Positions 1-13,029 of a DNA stretch of 64,000 nt are shown one piece after another (positions within the stretch are counted from its first letter, which is position 1; each line of letters opens with the position of its first letter). The notes beneath the pieces were generated by a model. It made no database searches, was not told the DNA's origin, and saw only the letters and a list, made by a program, of their open reading frames with translations. Both the position numbers and the translations under genes were made by a program. The stretch spans positions 5,146,001 through 5,210,000 of the forward strand of contig NC_088300.1 in NCBI RefSeq assembly GCF_032854445.1. Reading direction: 5' to 3'. The stretch is from Liolophura sinensis. Lineage: Eukaryota; Mollusca; Polyplacophora; Chitonida; Chitonidae.

Positions 1-3000
1 TCATTTTGTAGACAAAGCAAATGGTCTATATTATGATTGCGATTTACAGGGGGAAATAATGGCGTTAATCTTGAATGTCCATTTTGTTCTCCGCATGTGG
101 TCTGTACGGTTATCTTTATCAACATGGCGTAATTATTCACTCCCCACCGGGATACAGATAATTAAGTCTGAATATTTTAAGAAAATCGATATTTCATATT
201 TTGCAACTGCGCATCTGGAGCTGGCTGTTACATGTGGCGGTATATGGGTCATCGGTCAGCGCTGGTGCTACAGGTCGGGCGTTACATGGCCTGTAAATAC
301 TATTGCTCTTGTGTACATACATTTGTTTATGAAGTAATAATGGAGAAATCCCATGACTCTTTGTCTGTGGATGGTTGTCTTGGCCAGAAGAAAAATACTG
401 TTCACAATGAAGCTTAGTGTTTAAAAGGTTGAGCTCATGAACCTACTTATATAGCCCATTGTCATTTCCAAAAGATCGTATATTTCTAGATAGGGCCAAC
501 ACGAAAAGTAATCCTGAATTCTCCATGTGTCGCAAATAGCACCCAGTAAGCAGGCTCGTGCTATCATCTCGAATGTGGTCAGACTTCTCGTAGTCATCAT
601 TATAGGATCATAAAGTCAGGCAGAAGATTCTTGAGCTCATCATGATGATAATTACGGCTGATAGCAGACTCCTGCAGTCACCATGATGCTGGTAAGGTCA
701 GACAGCAGACTCCTGCAGTCACCATGATGTTGGCAATGTCAGATTGCAGATTATTGCATTCACCATCATGATGAGAAAATCAGATATCAGATATTTCTGG
801 AGAAATCACCGAAAGTCAAAGAGCAGACTATTCATTATCACGATAATGAGAGAACAGACTCGTGTATCCCAGAACGTACATACACTAAACTGGGAAAAGT
901 TAAGGGGCTGAAGGAATGTTTGGGAAGCAATTTCACATGATCATGTTCGTACGTGTCAGTCATTGTCTCTAGAGTACATATACTCACTTTTGTTTGCTAG
1001 TTTTGAAATCCATGATCCAGGACTTTTGCTTTGAGGAAAGTCTCAAATTCTCGGTTCAACTCTAAAAAGGGATGCAAAAGTCAAGATTCATAGACGGCAT
1101 TCCATAGCCCTCCACAAAAGGGTTCCCATAGGAAATTTTATACCATGTACCCTTCAAATCGACTCCTCGACGGCGTTCTAAACACAATATTCCACAAAAG
1201 GGCACATATACGGAGTTTTAAACCGACTTCCTCCGAAAAGCACTCCTAAATGTACGTGGAGTCCTAAACACACTACTGCACTCCACACTAGAGCTCCTAC
1301 ACGAAATCATAGGTTACTTCACAAATTGGCTCCTACACAGATGATCCTAGATAAAGAGTTAAGTACACCACTCAGGGTATCAAAGGCTACGTACTGATAA
1401 CTTGGAAAGCATTAGCAAATTGAGTAAGTATTATAGTATTCAATGTTTGTTTATGTTTGTAGGTGGTACTCATTGAGTGAAACCGCTAGGCATTTTCGCC
1501 CCAAAGCTTCACGTTTTACCTGACCATGATAATGCTTTCAGTGTAGCTTGGTAGAGATATCTATATAACCAAAGTTTCAGCTTGGCAGAACTAATGTATA
1601 ATCATCGATCCAAAACACATTTCCTTTCGCTGTGCTCGTCTCCGTGGGCAGTTTCCTGTTATACAAACACGTGTCCAAACAGTAGCGGATCAGTCGCATG
1701 CAAATTACATCAGTATGACGTCCTGGCACTAATTGTCATCGCTGATTCTGCGTTTCTCACAGTCAATGTTCTGGAACTAGCCATGACTTTCCAGGCACCG
1801 ACGCGTGACATGGACACAGCACATTAAAGGTTCTTATATATCTGACATCAAAGCTACACTCGGACAAGGTTTACCAAATACTGAATACCTTGCAGTGCGA
1901 CCTGTTATGGGCTTTACTGCTCCAGACGCTAAGACGTGTTTAACTCAAACCTATAACAGTTTTCCAGATGAGGAGTGCTGACGAGGTTTATAGATAGTAG
2001 ATACTTTCTGACAGTACTTCCAGTCTTTGCATCGTAAATATTTTCACAATTCATGATTGGATGTTGTGTTTTAAATTAACAAGGAAAAAATGGCCACACT
2101 TACCAGAAAGGTTTCCCGTGTTAGACCATGTATAGGGCGTTATCTTTGCAGTGATGAAGATAGGACAACATTTTATTGAGAGTACTATCAAAGCTCACAT
2201 TGGAACGGCAAATTTTACGGTTTGCAGTAGCCCAAGTTAGCTAATACACTACTGACTTTTAACAGTAATCCAACCCTTTAAACCTTTGAATCGAACATGT
2301 CGAACCAACGTCCGCTATGTTTTGAATTATATCTTCCACCATGTCCAGGCAAGTTAGGTGCTGACGTTTTCTTCCATCGGGGCTTTTGGTTGGGAATTTC
2401 AAGATTATCACCTTCATATACAAGGGTACTCAAATACAAGACACTGCATTTCGTAGTCAACAGTGTATCTTTTGAACAGTCAGCACGTACCTTGTCGGGA
2501 CTTGCGTTCCAACATCTGGTCGATTTACAGACTGCTTGACTGTTTAATGCCCGTGTTCCATGTTCACCTGTGGAAAATCTCGCTACAACTCGGTGTTGTT
2601 TATCTGCATGTTCAGGCTGATCTACCGCAGAGCTATAAAGATGTCAGACTCATAAAGGTGAGCATCGGGGACTACTGATCACTACGTAGACGGTATATTT
2701 AAAGAGATACAGCTCACTCACAAATACCATGCACACGTAGCACAAGGTGTAGAATTGTATGACTTTATCAATGTTCGACGCAGTGGGTTAATAAAAGGGC
2801 AGCTCTTCGATGCGCGTTGTGTATCTAGATTTTGTTTAGGCACGATCAGACGTCTCGCTCGTCGGCTATGGACAAACAAGCAGATAAAAGCATCAATGAA
2901 TTATGCAGATGACGGCTCGTGCCACTACGTTTCTGAAGGAACCGTGGGTGTAATTACAGTGCCGTGGGTGGATGGACAGAGTTTACGGTCGAATAACATC

Positions 3001-3180
3001 CACGCTTTATCCTGGACTTAGCAGAGCAGTCCTGCGTATACCGCTAACAAACCACTCAACTCATCTGTTACCACGGGGTACCGGTATGAGTGAATATACA
3101 GGAGTGATGACCAAGTTCTCTAATACAAACATGGCCATTATATGTTTTATACTGTTCAAATAATAAAAGAAGGATAAATG
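1..3180. other. intergenic, no gene recognised
   Basis: Short ORFs only (up to ~92 codons), none with recognisable domains or convincing splice context. Holds the degenerate repeat at 600-860. Confidence 0.5.
600..860. repeat. degenerate ~42-bp tandem repeat
   Basis: Units with CAGACTCCTGCAGTCACCAT recur about every 42 bp from 664, with older decayed units on both sides. Confidence 0.55.

Positions 3181-3182
<2 letters not shown>

Positions 3183-3238
<56 letters not shown>
3183..3238. repeat. (TA)n microsatellite
   Basis: GTGTG followed by about 25 uninterrupted AT dinucleotides. Confidence 0.95.
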
Positions 3239-3241
<3 letters not shown>

Positions 3242-6200
3242 TTCCAGAGGTCTCTAAACGTGCACCAAACGTGCACTGCCTGCTGTGTCTCCACACGCTC
3301 GGTTCCAGCAATGACTCCCCAGTAGTATTTTCTTAACTGTCCCATATTGTTTGATCATAGGCCTTTTAAAGTCAGCTTTATATTTCCTGTATTTACAACT
3401 TGTACTGAAGTAATTCGGAGCTGATATTTTGCCTAACTCGAAGATTTGTAATTCAATTAAGATGTAATAAAATGCAAAACATAATACAACCAAACACAAA
3501 CTCTATACCATTATAACACCAATTCTTTGCATCTTATATTCAAGGCTAATGATTCGGAGTCGTCGGGTACATAAACACGGTCAATAATTCTAGCCGGGTT
3601 TGGAATACTGTATGGGTGTGGACTGGCACGAATGAGGCGAAGTAGTGGGCGCCTCGACTCTCATTATGCTGTGTACCAAAGCTGTGCATAACACGCGCTT
3701 CATTCAAACCCCGCTGGCCTATTTTTTTTTTTTTTTTAATACTCGTGCCAGCTTTTACAGAAGAATCGATTTACTGCGCTGATCTCAGAGATGCCGAAGC
3801 CTTGGATTTTGAGGGATCTTTCCTCACCGGCAACCGCTGTCAGCCCTGCTCCTGTTTAACATCACGAGAACAAAGGCATTTGGACATCCTGTGTTGGCGT
3901 GCCTGCCATTCGAGCTTAATGCGCTCTGCGATTTTGATGCCGCTACACATGCTATGTCAACAGCCTGGCCGATGCATTAAAAAAAAATGACTGGCCTTTT
4001 AATGTAGTGACTTTTGAGTTATGAAATTTGGTTTTGCCGTTATACGTGTCTGGCATCAGGAAACACACATCTTGTGTAATAATAAGGAGCTCATTTTACC
4101 GTATGTGTGAAATTTAATTAAGTCATTAGGAATTATGGAATATCAAATAAAATAAACAACTGACGTCATGTGTGCGCTGGTATGAGATGCCACATTGTCA
4201 AGTTTTCTTCGACCTGTCCAAGAGCCGAGCTTTTTGTCGTCTATAAAGTTGGCGTATCAAATAGCACTCACCAGCTTATATCTATTTCCATTTTGCACAA
4301 CGACCTAATTATACTTTCTGCAGAGCCACTGAAAACGCTTGTAGAACGAAAACATGAGTGAACCGAAATCTTAATGTGTGTTGGCAGATTCAAAGCGCTC
4401 AACCCAGACAGACGGCATATACATCCCTCATTTCATGAATACAACTGCTGGTGTGTTGGTGTACAACCTGCTTGCAACCCATTACAGGTCTGATCTGTTA
4501 AGCGTCTTTGTTGTTGACGAATATTCAATTTAACTATGAATGTATCCCAAAGCTAGCTGGGACACTACGATATAGTTACTATATCGTAGTGTCCCTGATA
4601 CCTTTAAGCTAATATGAAGTCAATGTAAAATTCCGAAGAATGTATTCGCATCGGCAGATGACACAGAAATATCAATGTTTCCTTTTCTCAAAAGACTGTA
4701 TTATCTGTATTCTCATTCAGGAATAACAAAGAGCAGAATAGTATAGAATATACCGACCTGCTTTACTATCCAGCATCTTGCGACCACGCCCCGTCTTTCT
4801 TCTGGGTCAGGTTGTTCCCCATACCCTACTGCGACAAAAGCCTTTAATTCCAAGACAATGGTTACGGTTCCGATCTGACCGGATATAGTCTCGAGATGGT
4901 CAGAACATCTTGGAGTTTTCAACACCACCGCTGTTTTACGGCCGCTATGTGGGATGATGATGGGTTAGACTCAGCCTCTAGTAGCTTCGTTAGGTCTTCG
5001 CTCTAGCCTCGGTCTCTCGACAACTGAGGCATACTGCGGCTCAACTACCGACTCGTGGATATCAGCCTGCCTTCTCTCAGGTCCTCACTCAGCTGTGTAC
5101 TCAGTACAACGTGAGGCTAATCGCTCCACAGGGATCCACGACCGGCAGTAGAGTTATCAGGATGAACAATAATCCAGACAGCATCCACAGACTTCGTTAG
5201 TTTCAGAGGCAGTGGCTGCTTGACTGTCGCACCAGTGCCAACATGACATCTGAAGACTCCAACGTTAGCACAGTAAAGGGAGGGTTCTGTACTGCTATGT
5301 AGTACAACAGGGCCTGTAAGATGCGCATCGAAGCCAACGTAAGTGGAGAACGCCGATGGGAGGCTAGAACCGCCGCGTGTATAAAAATAACCAACCACGT
5401 GGGATATGTATAGTTCCTACAGCACAGTACAATGCTATGGAACCAACGGTTTTGCTGATGTGCTGAACAGCTCCTGGTATGTTCGATTTACAGCATGCCG
5501 TTAGTTTATGCATTGAGGACGATATCTGGGACTATAGAAACACCAGTGGTTGAATGTTCCCACTAGGAATCCACTTAAAGGTAGTCTGTTTACCATGTCT
5601 CGCACTGATCTGAATCTGCCCTTATTATTGTCAAACATTAAAAATATTTATGTCTGGACCGCGTATTTGTATTAACACGGCCCTGTCCTCCCCGTGATGG
5701 GGTTAAACCCAGATACATCATCTGCTGACCTCATATATTATTGTCTCTTGAACTGTCCTCATGCAAGCCGCCCGGCTAGTTAGCCTAGTTGATCGGCTTC
5801 GTCATTTAGCAATTGGCGCCATATTAGGAACAACAGATTGCAATTTTTGTCAGCTGTTAATAGCCATGGCTGTGCTAACGTGTTAGAGAATTTAGTATAC
5901 TAGTATACTAGCAGGTTAATAGCTCAACCTGATAATGTTATGTTGTTCTCAAGTACTGATCCACGATAACAATGCTTGGAACCTTTGTCACTGTTCTGGT
6001 CATTTTTTTTAATCATTGAAGCCAGTGTTGAGGGCTGTGTCAGCATCGATGTATATTTGGTGGAGAAAATTAGTTCTTCTAAACTTCCAGTCCGTGATAA
6101 TTCTTCTTTCTCGCTGAAACAAACAGGTCCAGAAAGTTACGTTACGGTGGTTAGTGGAATATACTGACACTGTGCACTGGTCAACGAAAGCAGTGCACCT

Positions 6201-6362
6201 CTGTCACAGAACAATGCTGGTTTACGTAATAGATGTGTATTTTTAGCTCGCCTGTACCCTGAGCGTCCACGTCGGTGCCCAATTATAACAGGGAAAGCAA
6301 TGTTAAACAACACTGGTATCTCAAAAAGTTCTGCATGTATTAAGCTCAGAGCACAGTACCAC
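3239..6362. other. intergenic, two weak exon-like stretches
   Basis: Holds the 4559-4595 hairpin, a T-run at 3722-3738, and minus-strand open stretches near 4757-4930 and 5110-5315 with acceptor-like AG upstream. These are discussed as a finding and not called as exons. Confidence 0.4.
4559..4595. repeat. perfect 17-bp-stem hairpin
   Basis: GGGACACTACGATATAG (4559-4575), a 3-nt loop TTA, then its exact reverse complement (4579-4595). No neighbouring coding sequence. Confidence 0.9.
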
Positions 6363-6391
6363 GGGCGGGGGGTGGGGGGTGGGGGGGGGGG
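6363..6391 (+). repeat. G-rich run, G-quadruplex candidate
   Basis: Successive G runs of 3, 6, 6 and 12 separated by single C or T bases. Located 60 bp before a 17-bp minisatellite. Confidence 0.7.
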
Positions 6392-6449
6392 TAAATTCTA
6401 TCTTTGATTTGGTGTGCACATATTAAAACCCTGATTTACCTGATTCACG

Positions 6450-6888
6450 ATTCAGTACTGGTATGTATTCAGTATTTGTATGTATTCAGTACTTGTATGT
6501 ATTCAGTACTTGTATGTATTCAGTACTGGTATGTATTCAGTACTGGTATGTATTCAGTACTTGTATGTATTCAGTACTTGTATGTATTCAGTACTGGTAT
6601 GTATTCAGTACTGGTATGTATTCAGTACTGGTATGTATTCAGTACTTGTATGTATTCAGTACTTGTATGTATTCAGTACTTGTATGTATTAAGCACTGGT
6701 ATGTATTCAGTACTTGTATGTATTCAGTACTTGTATGTATTCAGTACTTGTATGTATTAAGCACTGGTATGTATTCAGTACTTGTATGTATTCAGTACTG
6801 GTATGTATTCAGTACTTGTATGTATTCAGTACTGGTATGTATTCAGTACTGGAATGTATTCAATACTTGTATGTATTCAGTATGTATT
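6450..6888. repeat. 17-bp minisatellite, about 26 copies
   Basis: Unit TATGTATTCAGTACTTG with a T/G variant at one position and an AAGCACTG variant appearing twice. Because 17 is not a multiple of 3, all three plus frames pass through successive units without a stop, giving spurious ORFs of up to 158 codons. Confidence 0.95.
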
Positions 6889-7894
6889 GAGCTGAAGCTT
6901 TGCATTCGTGTTGTCTCCTACAGACGAACTCTTTGGTAGCCTTGCTACCAAATTTAAGTTCATATATTGGATTCACAGTTCCTATCAGTGAAATTATCAA
7001 TCAATAAATAATCGTTACTCTTTGAATTGAACTGTTTACCGTGTTTATAAACGAAACAACCGACGGAGGAAGAGGGTATACATGGCAGCTTTGATTTACA
7101 GCTTATCTGGATTCTTCTTGTAATAACAAGCTGGGAGATATCATACTGTAAGTCAGACATATCCAAGCTGTGGAAATCTCGATATCTGGGGGGATTAAAC
7201 TAACACAAACGTTCCAGCCCACTCAGCAGGGTGAAGAACTCCAGAGACTCACAGTAGCAAACAGGCAGTGGGCCTCAACATTGCTGACAGAAGAGGAGGT
7301 GTAGGGCAACGACCCCGTCATTACAAGGTATGCCAAACAACGATTACTGACGTTACTGACGACCAAATATTTAATTTACTAGCGTAGCTTCCAGAATCAT
7401 AATTACTGTTAGTCTTCTAATTTTGCTCTACATTAAATATATAATTGTTGTATCAATATAAATACTGAGATAAAGTATCTTTTTACACAGGTTTCATTCG
7501 ATCACAGAGCTGAGAATCCAATCCGGTGAACAATTTTCGATGATGCTTGTATGCTGAACAGATATTGCAACTTTATTTTCCAAGGTTTATGTTAATGTCT
7601 ACAGTATTAGAAGCTATTCGGTATATGCCGCGGGGATGTTTTGTAATACACAGCTTGTTGTGAGTTATTGTCGACCATCTTGGCAAGCATTCTTCGGCTG
7701 TGAAGTCATCATTACGGAGGAAATCAGAAAACATACTACAGACTCTATACTATAGACATCAAATTGCAATTTTTGTACGTTGCTGACTGTTAATGAAATT
7801 ACTAACCTGTAATATTACTAAAATATAGAAGAAATATGGTACATGTGGCTGAAAGATTCGCTTCGTGGTGATTCGTTTCATTATGAGGTGTATC

Positions 7895-9020
7895 TATGGC
7901 TATATCTGTCTGGCATAACCCGCAACAGAAGAAGCTGTTTTAGCATCGTGATGATTTGCTATATTCCGAGGTTTATTTATTTATAACCCGTGGAAGGAGA
8001 AGCTGTTTTAGCATCGTGAAGATTTGCCTCATTCAGAGTTTTATCTATCTATAATCCGTGGAAGATGAAGCTGTTTTAGCATCGTGATGATTTGCTTCAT
8101 TCTAAGGTTTATCTATCTATTACTCGTGAAAGAAGAAGCTGTTTTAGCATCGTGATGATTTGCTTCTTTCTGAGGTTTATCTATCTATAGGCCTAACCCG
8201 CGAAAGAAGAAGCTGTTTTTTTTAGATGATTTGCTTCTGTCTGAGATGTATCCATGGCTATATCTGTCTGGCATAACCCGTGGCAGGAAAAGCTGTTTTA
8301 GGGCATCGTGGTGACTTGTCTCTGCCTGAGATGTGTCTATTGCTATATCTGTTTGGCATAACCGGCGGTAGAAGATAGCATCGTCGTGATTTGCTTCTTT
8401 CTGCGATGTATCTATGGCTATATCTGTCTGGCATAACCCGCGGCAGAAGATAGCATGGTGGTGATTTGCTTCTTTCGGAGATGTAGCTATGGCTATCTGT
8501 CTAGCATAACCCGCGGCAGAAAAGTCTGTTTTAGAGCATCGTGGTGACTTGCTTCTGTCTGAGATGTATCCATGGCTATATCTGTCTGGCATAACCCGCG
8601 GCAGAAAAGTCTGTTTTAGAGCATCGTGGTGACTTGCTTCTGTCCGAGATGTATCCATGGCTATATCTATCTGGCATAACCCGCGGCAAAAAAGTCTGTT
8701 TAGAGCATCGTGGTGACTTGCTTTTGTCTGAGATGTATCCATGGCTATATCTGTCTGGCATAACCCGCGGCAGAAAAGGCTGTTTTAGAGCATCGTGGTG
8801 ACTTGCTTCTGTCTGAGATGTATTCATGGCTACATCTGTCTGGCATAACCCGCGGCAGAAAAGTCTGTTTTAGAGCATCGTGGTGACTTGCTTCTGTCTG
8901 AGATGTATCCATGGCTATATCTGTCTGGCATAACCCGCGGCAGAAAAGGCTGTTTTAGAGCATCGTGGTAACCTGCTTCATTCAGAGTTTTATCTATGAT
9001 ACATCTGTCTAGCTAACCTG
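7895..9020. repeat. ~84-bp tandem repeat, about 13 units, decayed at the left end
   Basis: Unit contains GAGATGTATCCATGGCTATA, TCTGTCTGGCATAACCCG and TTTTAGAGCATCGTGGTGA. Units from 8500 to 8990 are nearly identical; those before 8250 are shorter and diverged. Minus-strand ORFs here are repeat translations. Confidence 0.9.
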
Positions 9021-11578
9021 AAAAAGAAGAAGTTGTTTTCGCATCGTGGTGTTTTTCGTAAAGATGTAATATAGTGCGTTCCTTTCTCGATGTATACAAA
9101 CATAGTTCAAAGCTGATACAGTTGTACAGTTTGCCTATAGAATTTCACTCTCTTCGCTTAAACGATATATCCATATAAACTTCCATATTTTCATTTTTTG
9201 TTTACCATTTTTTCCTTCACGTTTTTCTTGGTTATCAGGTTAAAGACATTTTTCTCCTCTTTCATTTATTTATTTATTCATTTATTTATATATTTATTGT
9301 ATATTTTTTAAAAATATTTCTACCTAGCCAAGTCTGACATTAGGCCCTATACGTCATAAACAGCCAAGGCCGGTTTTTCTTCCCGCCTTTTGTCCACCAC
9401 ATATATATTTCAACCAATATCAGGGACAGCAGGCAGCACAGTGTCACCGATATACATACAGTATAATAACTGGGGAACATGGAGAGTAATTGGTATTATT
9501 GATTCGGAATATACATTTAACAGTTGAGGAGATTTATAGCGCAGGAAACCCGGCTGTGACGCCAGCAGGTTTGTTTCTTTGCCAGGTTGACCTTTTAATG
9601 GTTAGGTCATTATTCCACCCCTGTATATGGGTTACTGGCTGGGTCCAATCTGAGGCACAGCAACAGATACGACACACCTGCTAAACTGGTCAAACGTACA
9701 GGCTAATGGCGGGCGATGGCCGCGCTTAACCTGACCAAGGGTCTTCAGCTGGACTGGCAATAAATTACCGATTGAAAGCGTCCCACAGATGTTAAGTTGA
9801 TACTCGTATTGTTATACCTGCTTTTGGCTTCAGAGATGATCCTTACAGGAATCGTGTGACATCATCGTATGTTCTACATAGAGCCTGAGTGTTCTCAGTT
9901 TGGAGTAAAAACAGTACAGTTTTGTTGATTGTTGTTCCTCACAAGAATAAGGTCGTGAGATCGACTCCATAGTTGCCTGTCTTGTTTTCTTGTCATTCGG
10001 ATTATTTCTAACCCTGTCACTACATCTCAGGGAGGACGAGCACATTAATTCACCTTCTGGAAGCAAATAATAATCAGCCATTCAAAAAATTAAAATTCTG
10101 CAAAATTAAAGCTTGTATAATATGAAGATATCACGTGTGTCGAAATAATTTGACAACCCTCAGGAAAAGGTTTCATGCCGGGATTGTGTAGACAATGTCG
10201 GAAACACCGATATTTCCGACCATAACAGCTCTGATATTTTGCTCACTTATTTACGGCAATGAGGGTCAACCTTCAATCTCCAACACCGAATGTATGAATC
10301 ATGATTTATTATGTGGGGGTGTAAGAAGATCTATCGTTGGATATATGTGCTCTTTCATAGAATCGCGTCATTCATGACTTCACCGTGCTGGGAGCAATAC
10401 GAATACCTGCATGGCGTCAGTACACTCTGCAGGAAAGCGGAAGTGAGCTGAAGCTCTAAATGTCATGGTATTTTCATTCTACCAAAAACATGTGGATGCG
10501 CTGTGATGGAAATTGTCGGCAAATGTGGGAATTTGTCTGGGAGTTTGACTCCATTCATAAACGTTATGCCGTACACCTGCAGACCTTATCATGTGTCTAT
10601 ATCTGTAACTTTCTATAACCCAACCAAACCAGGCTTCTTCCACTGAGGATATCATCATGCTTGAAACAACGGTAAAATGTTCGCGTGGTTGATAAGCCAA
10701 GAACGTCGGTAAACCAATCGAGTAGGACATTCGTTCTGCTGGCAGCTGCCGTACAAATATATACATGTACTACAATGGCGTCGGCAGAAGGCAAAAATAC
10801 CCACTAGTGAACAAATATAATTATGCAAGCTTTAGCGGCAAGTCGAGTTACTGATTAAACGTAACAGAAATTATTAGATTGCATGATTTAAACGAAAAAT
10901 ACAAACAAATATCGTTTCCAGAATTCCATCATGTTCATGTGATACATACATACGGGAAGTTTTCATAATTTAACTCATTGTTTAGAGCTTTTTGCATTTG
11001 GTTGATACACTGGATGACCAGTTTTGCTAACTGCTTTGTTTACTGATGAAGCAATTATATATGAATAACAACCAAGATATATGTATACTTATAGTTATGT
11101 TATGATTTTCCAAGTTTCCCGATAGTTAAGTCAGATGATCAATCGACAACTGTGCCAGTAAGACCAGACAGGATTCTTCACTCCATTGTGTAAACCAGGA
11201 CGAGTGTGTTATTGCCCGCACCTCTGGGAGCATCTGAGAAAGCATGGATGCCACATGGCGAGAATTACTTCTGGAATCAAGTCCCTAAGGTACTGAAGTT
11301 CCTTCCAAATGAATCGAATGGTCCAGCCTGGCAAACCACCGACTGACTGTGGAAGAACCTTTTCCGACATTAGACTTCTAGTGCTTCTCACAGTTTCCAG
11401 CAGTAATGGAACACAACTGTGGACATGAATGAAGCGTGTGTATGATCTTCACGCAAAACACATGTGGCGTTTAGCTTGTTCACTTAGCTATATGCTTGCG
11501 TCGGCTCTGTTCTGGCTAGATAACAAATGGTAATACTATGATACATTTGAAAATCCAGTTCACGCTGACTTCCTCTCT

Positions 11579-11719
11579 GGCCGTAGGTGGAAAGGTCTCA
11601 ACAACCTGCGGATGGCCGTTGGTTTCCCCCAGGCTGTGCCCATTTTCTTTCGGCTGCCGTCGTGTAAGTGAAATATTCTTGAGTACGGCGTAGAACACCA
11701 ATTAAACAAAATAAATGAA
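11579..11719 (+). mobile_element. SINE 3' body and tail
   Basis: Plus-oriented SINE remnant: ACCTGCGGATGGCCGTTGG, then AAGTGAAATATTCTTGAGTA and an A-rich end. No tRNA head. Confidence 0.75.
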
Positions 11720-12894
11720 AATATAATTACGTCTAGTATAGCGTAATTTTTTTTTGAACAGCTTCATTACAATGACACAAACTTACTGGTTATAGAAAGT
11801 AATTAAATGTATTATTTATTTATTTCAACGCCACAATCGAGCGTTTTCCAGTGAAACCAGAGTGCCCGGAGTCAACAACTGCCCTCGTCAAAATGCCAGA
11901 CAAATCTGCTGATCTAAATCCACAGTCGTGCCAGCGAGAACTGGATTCGAATCTATGGCGTGTTTGGAGGCGGAAGAACCAGAGAATGTCTTGGCGGCAT
12001 CATTGTAGATGTTCTTCGTTCGGGAAATTAAGCGGGGAGCATATCTGGATATGGCCCGAAGCCCGTCTTTGGGAGGTTAAGGATATATAACGGATACAAA
12101 GACGTGGAAAATATATTTTAATACCGACAACTGACAAATAAAGGGTTGTTGGGAGTTGTTATGATAACTGGGTCTAGGAATGCAAAGAGATTGTCCACAA
12201 CTTTCTGCTTTTCTGTGCATACAGTTTTTAATATTTAGACATTAAGGTCTTCTAAATAACACTTCAATATCTGCTTGCAAATAACAACTATAACTACAAA
12301 GACCTTCATTAAACATCAAACATGACTTAATTTCTGAATACTAACTTTTGAATATCAAAGCTTTTCCAATTGTTGAATTAAAAACGAATGTACTAATATC
12401 TGAAGTCAAAAAAGTGTAACAAGAAAATCTTACAATTTCTCTCTAATCAGAAAATATGAAAAAGAAGCATGTTTCATCCTTACTCAGTGGCATCTAGTCC
12501 TAATAACTCAGCAAATACAGTTGCAACTGACAATCAAAACTCCAAGTTCTCAATGAAAACTAAGATAACAACCAAGTCTCTGTTTTTAGGGTTTATAATA
12601 AACATCGTTCAATACTTCATTTGGAATGCCTGGAAGGCTGAATTACATTTCTATCCACTACACTGCAATAATTCCCGTTTCTTTAGAAATTTGTTGGTGT
12701 TTTAATATTTGACTTATACGACGGCGGGCAGCATTGGGAGGAAACCAGGCAGTAAGGGGGATGCTTGATTGTAAAGTGCGGTAGTCGTAAAGACATGGAT
12801 ATGAACCACTTTCTTCCATACCTTACCTCGCCGTCATCGCTTCAGTGACAAATGACTGTAAGAACTCAATGAACCACCAACACTATCCATGAAC

Positions 12895-13029
12895 CAGGTC
12901 TCCAGCAACCTGCGGATGGTCGTGGGTTTCCACCCACCATAATTCTGGCCGACGTCGTATAAGTGAAATATTCTTGAGTACGGCGTAAAACACCTATCAA
13001 ATAAAATAAATCAAATAAATAAAAATAAA
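12895..13029 (+). mobile_element. SINE 3' body and tail
   Basis: CAGCAACCTGCGGATGGTCG, then GTCGTATAAGTGAAATATTC and an (AAATA)n tail. A short oppositely oriented scrap of the same family is at about 12716-12760. Confidence 0.75.

Noticed and set aside
6404-6939. ORFs up to 158 codons reading YVFSTCMYSVLVCIQ
   Set aside because: Three-frame translation of the 17-bp minisatellite.
8185-8827. 185-codon minus ORF with SHHDALKQTFLPRVM repeats
   Set aside because: Translation of the ~84-bp array; ends where the repeat decays and no flanking exon was found.
10195-10377. 60-codon ORF with a signal-peptide-like start
   Set aside because: Only the hydrophobic N-terminus is suggestive; no conserved domain, partner exon or repeat-free context to support a gene.
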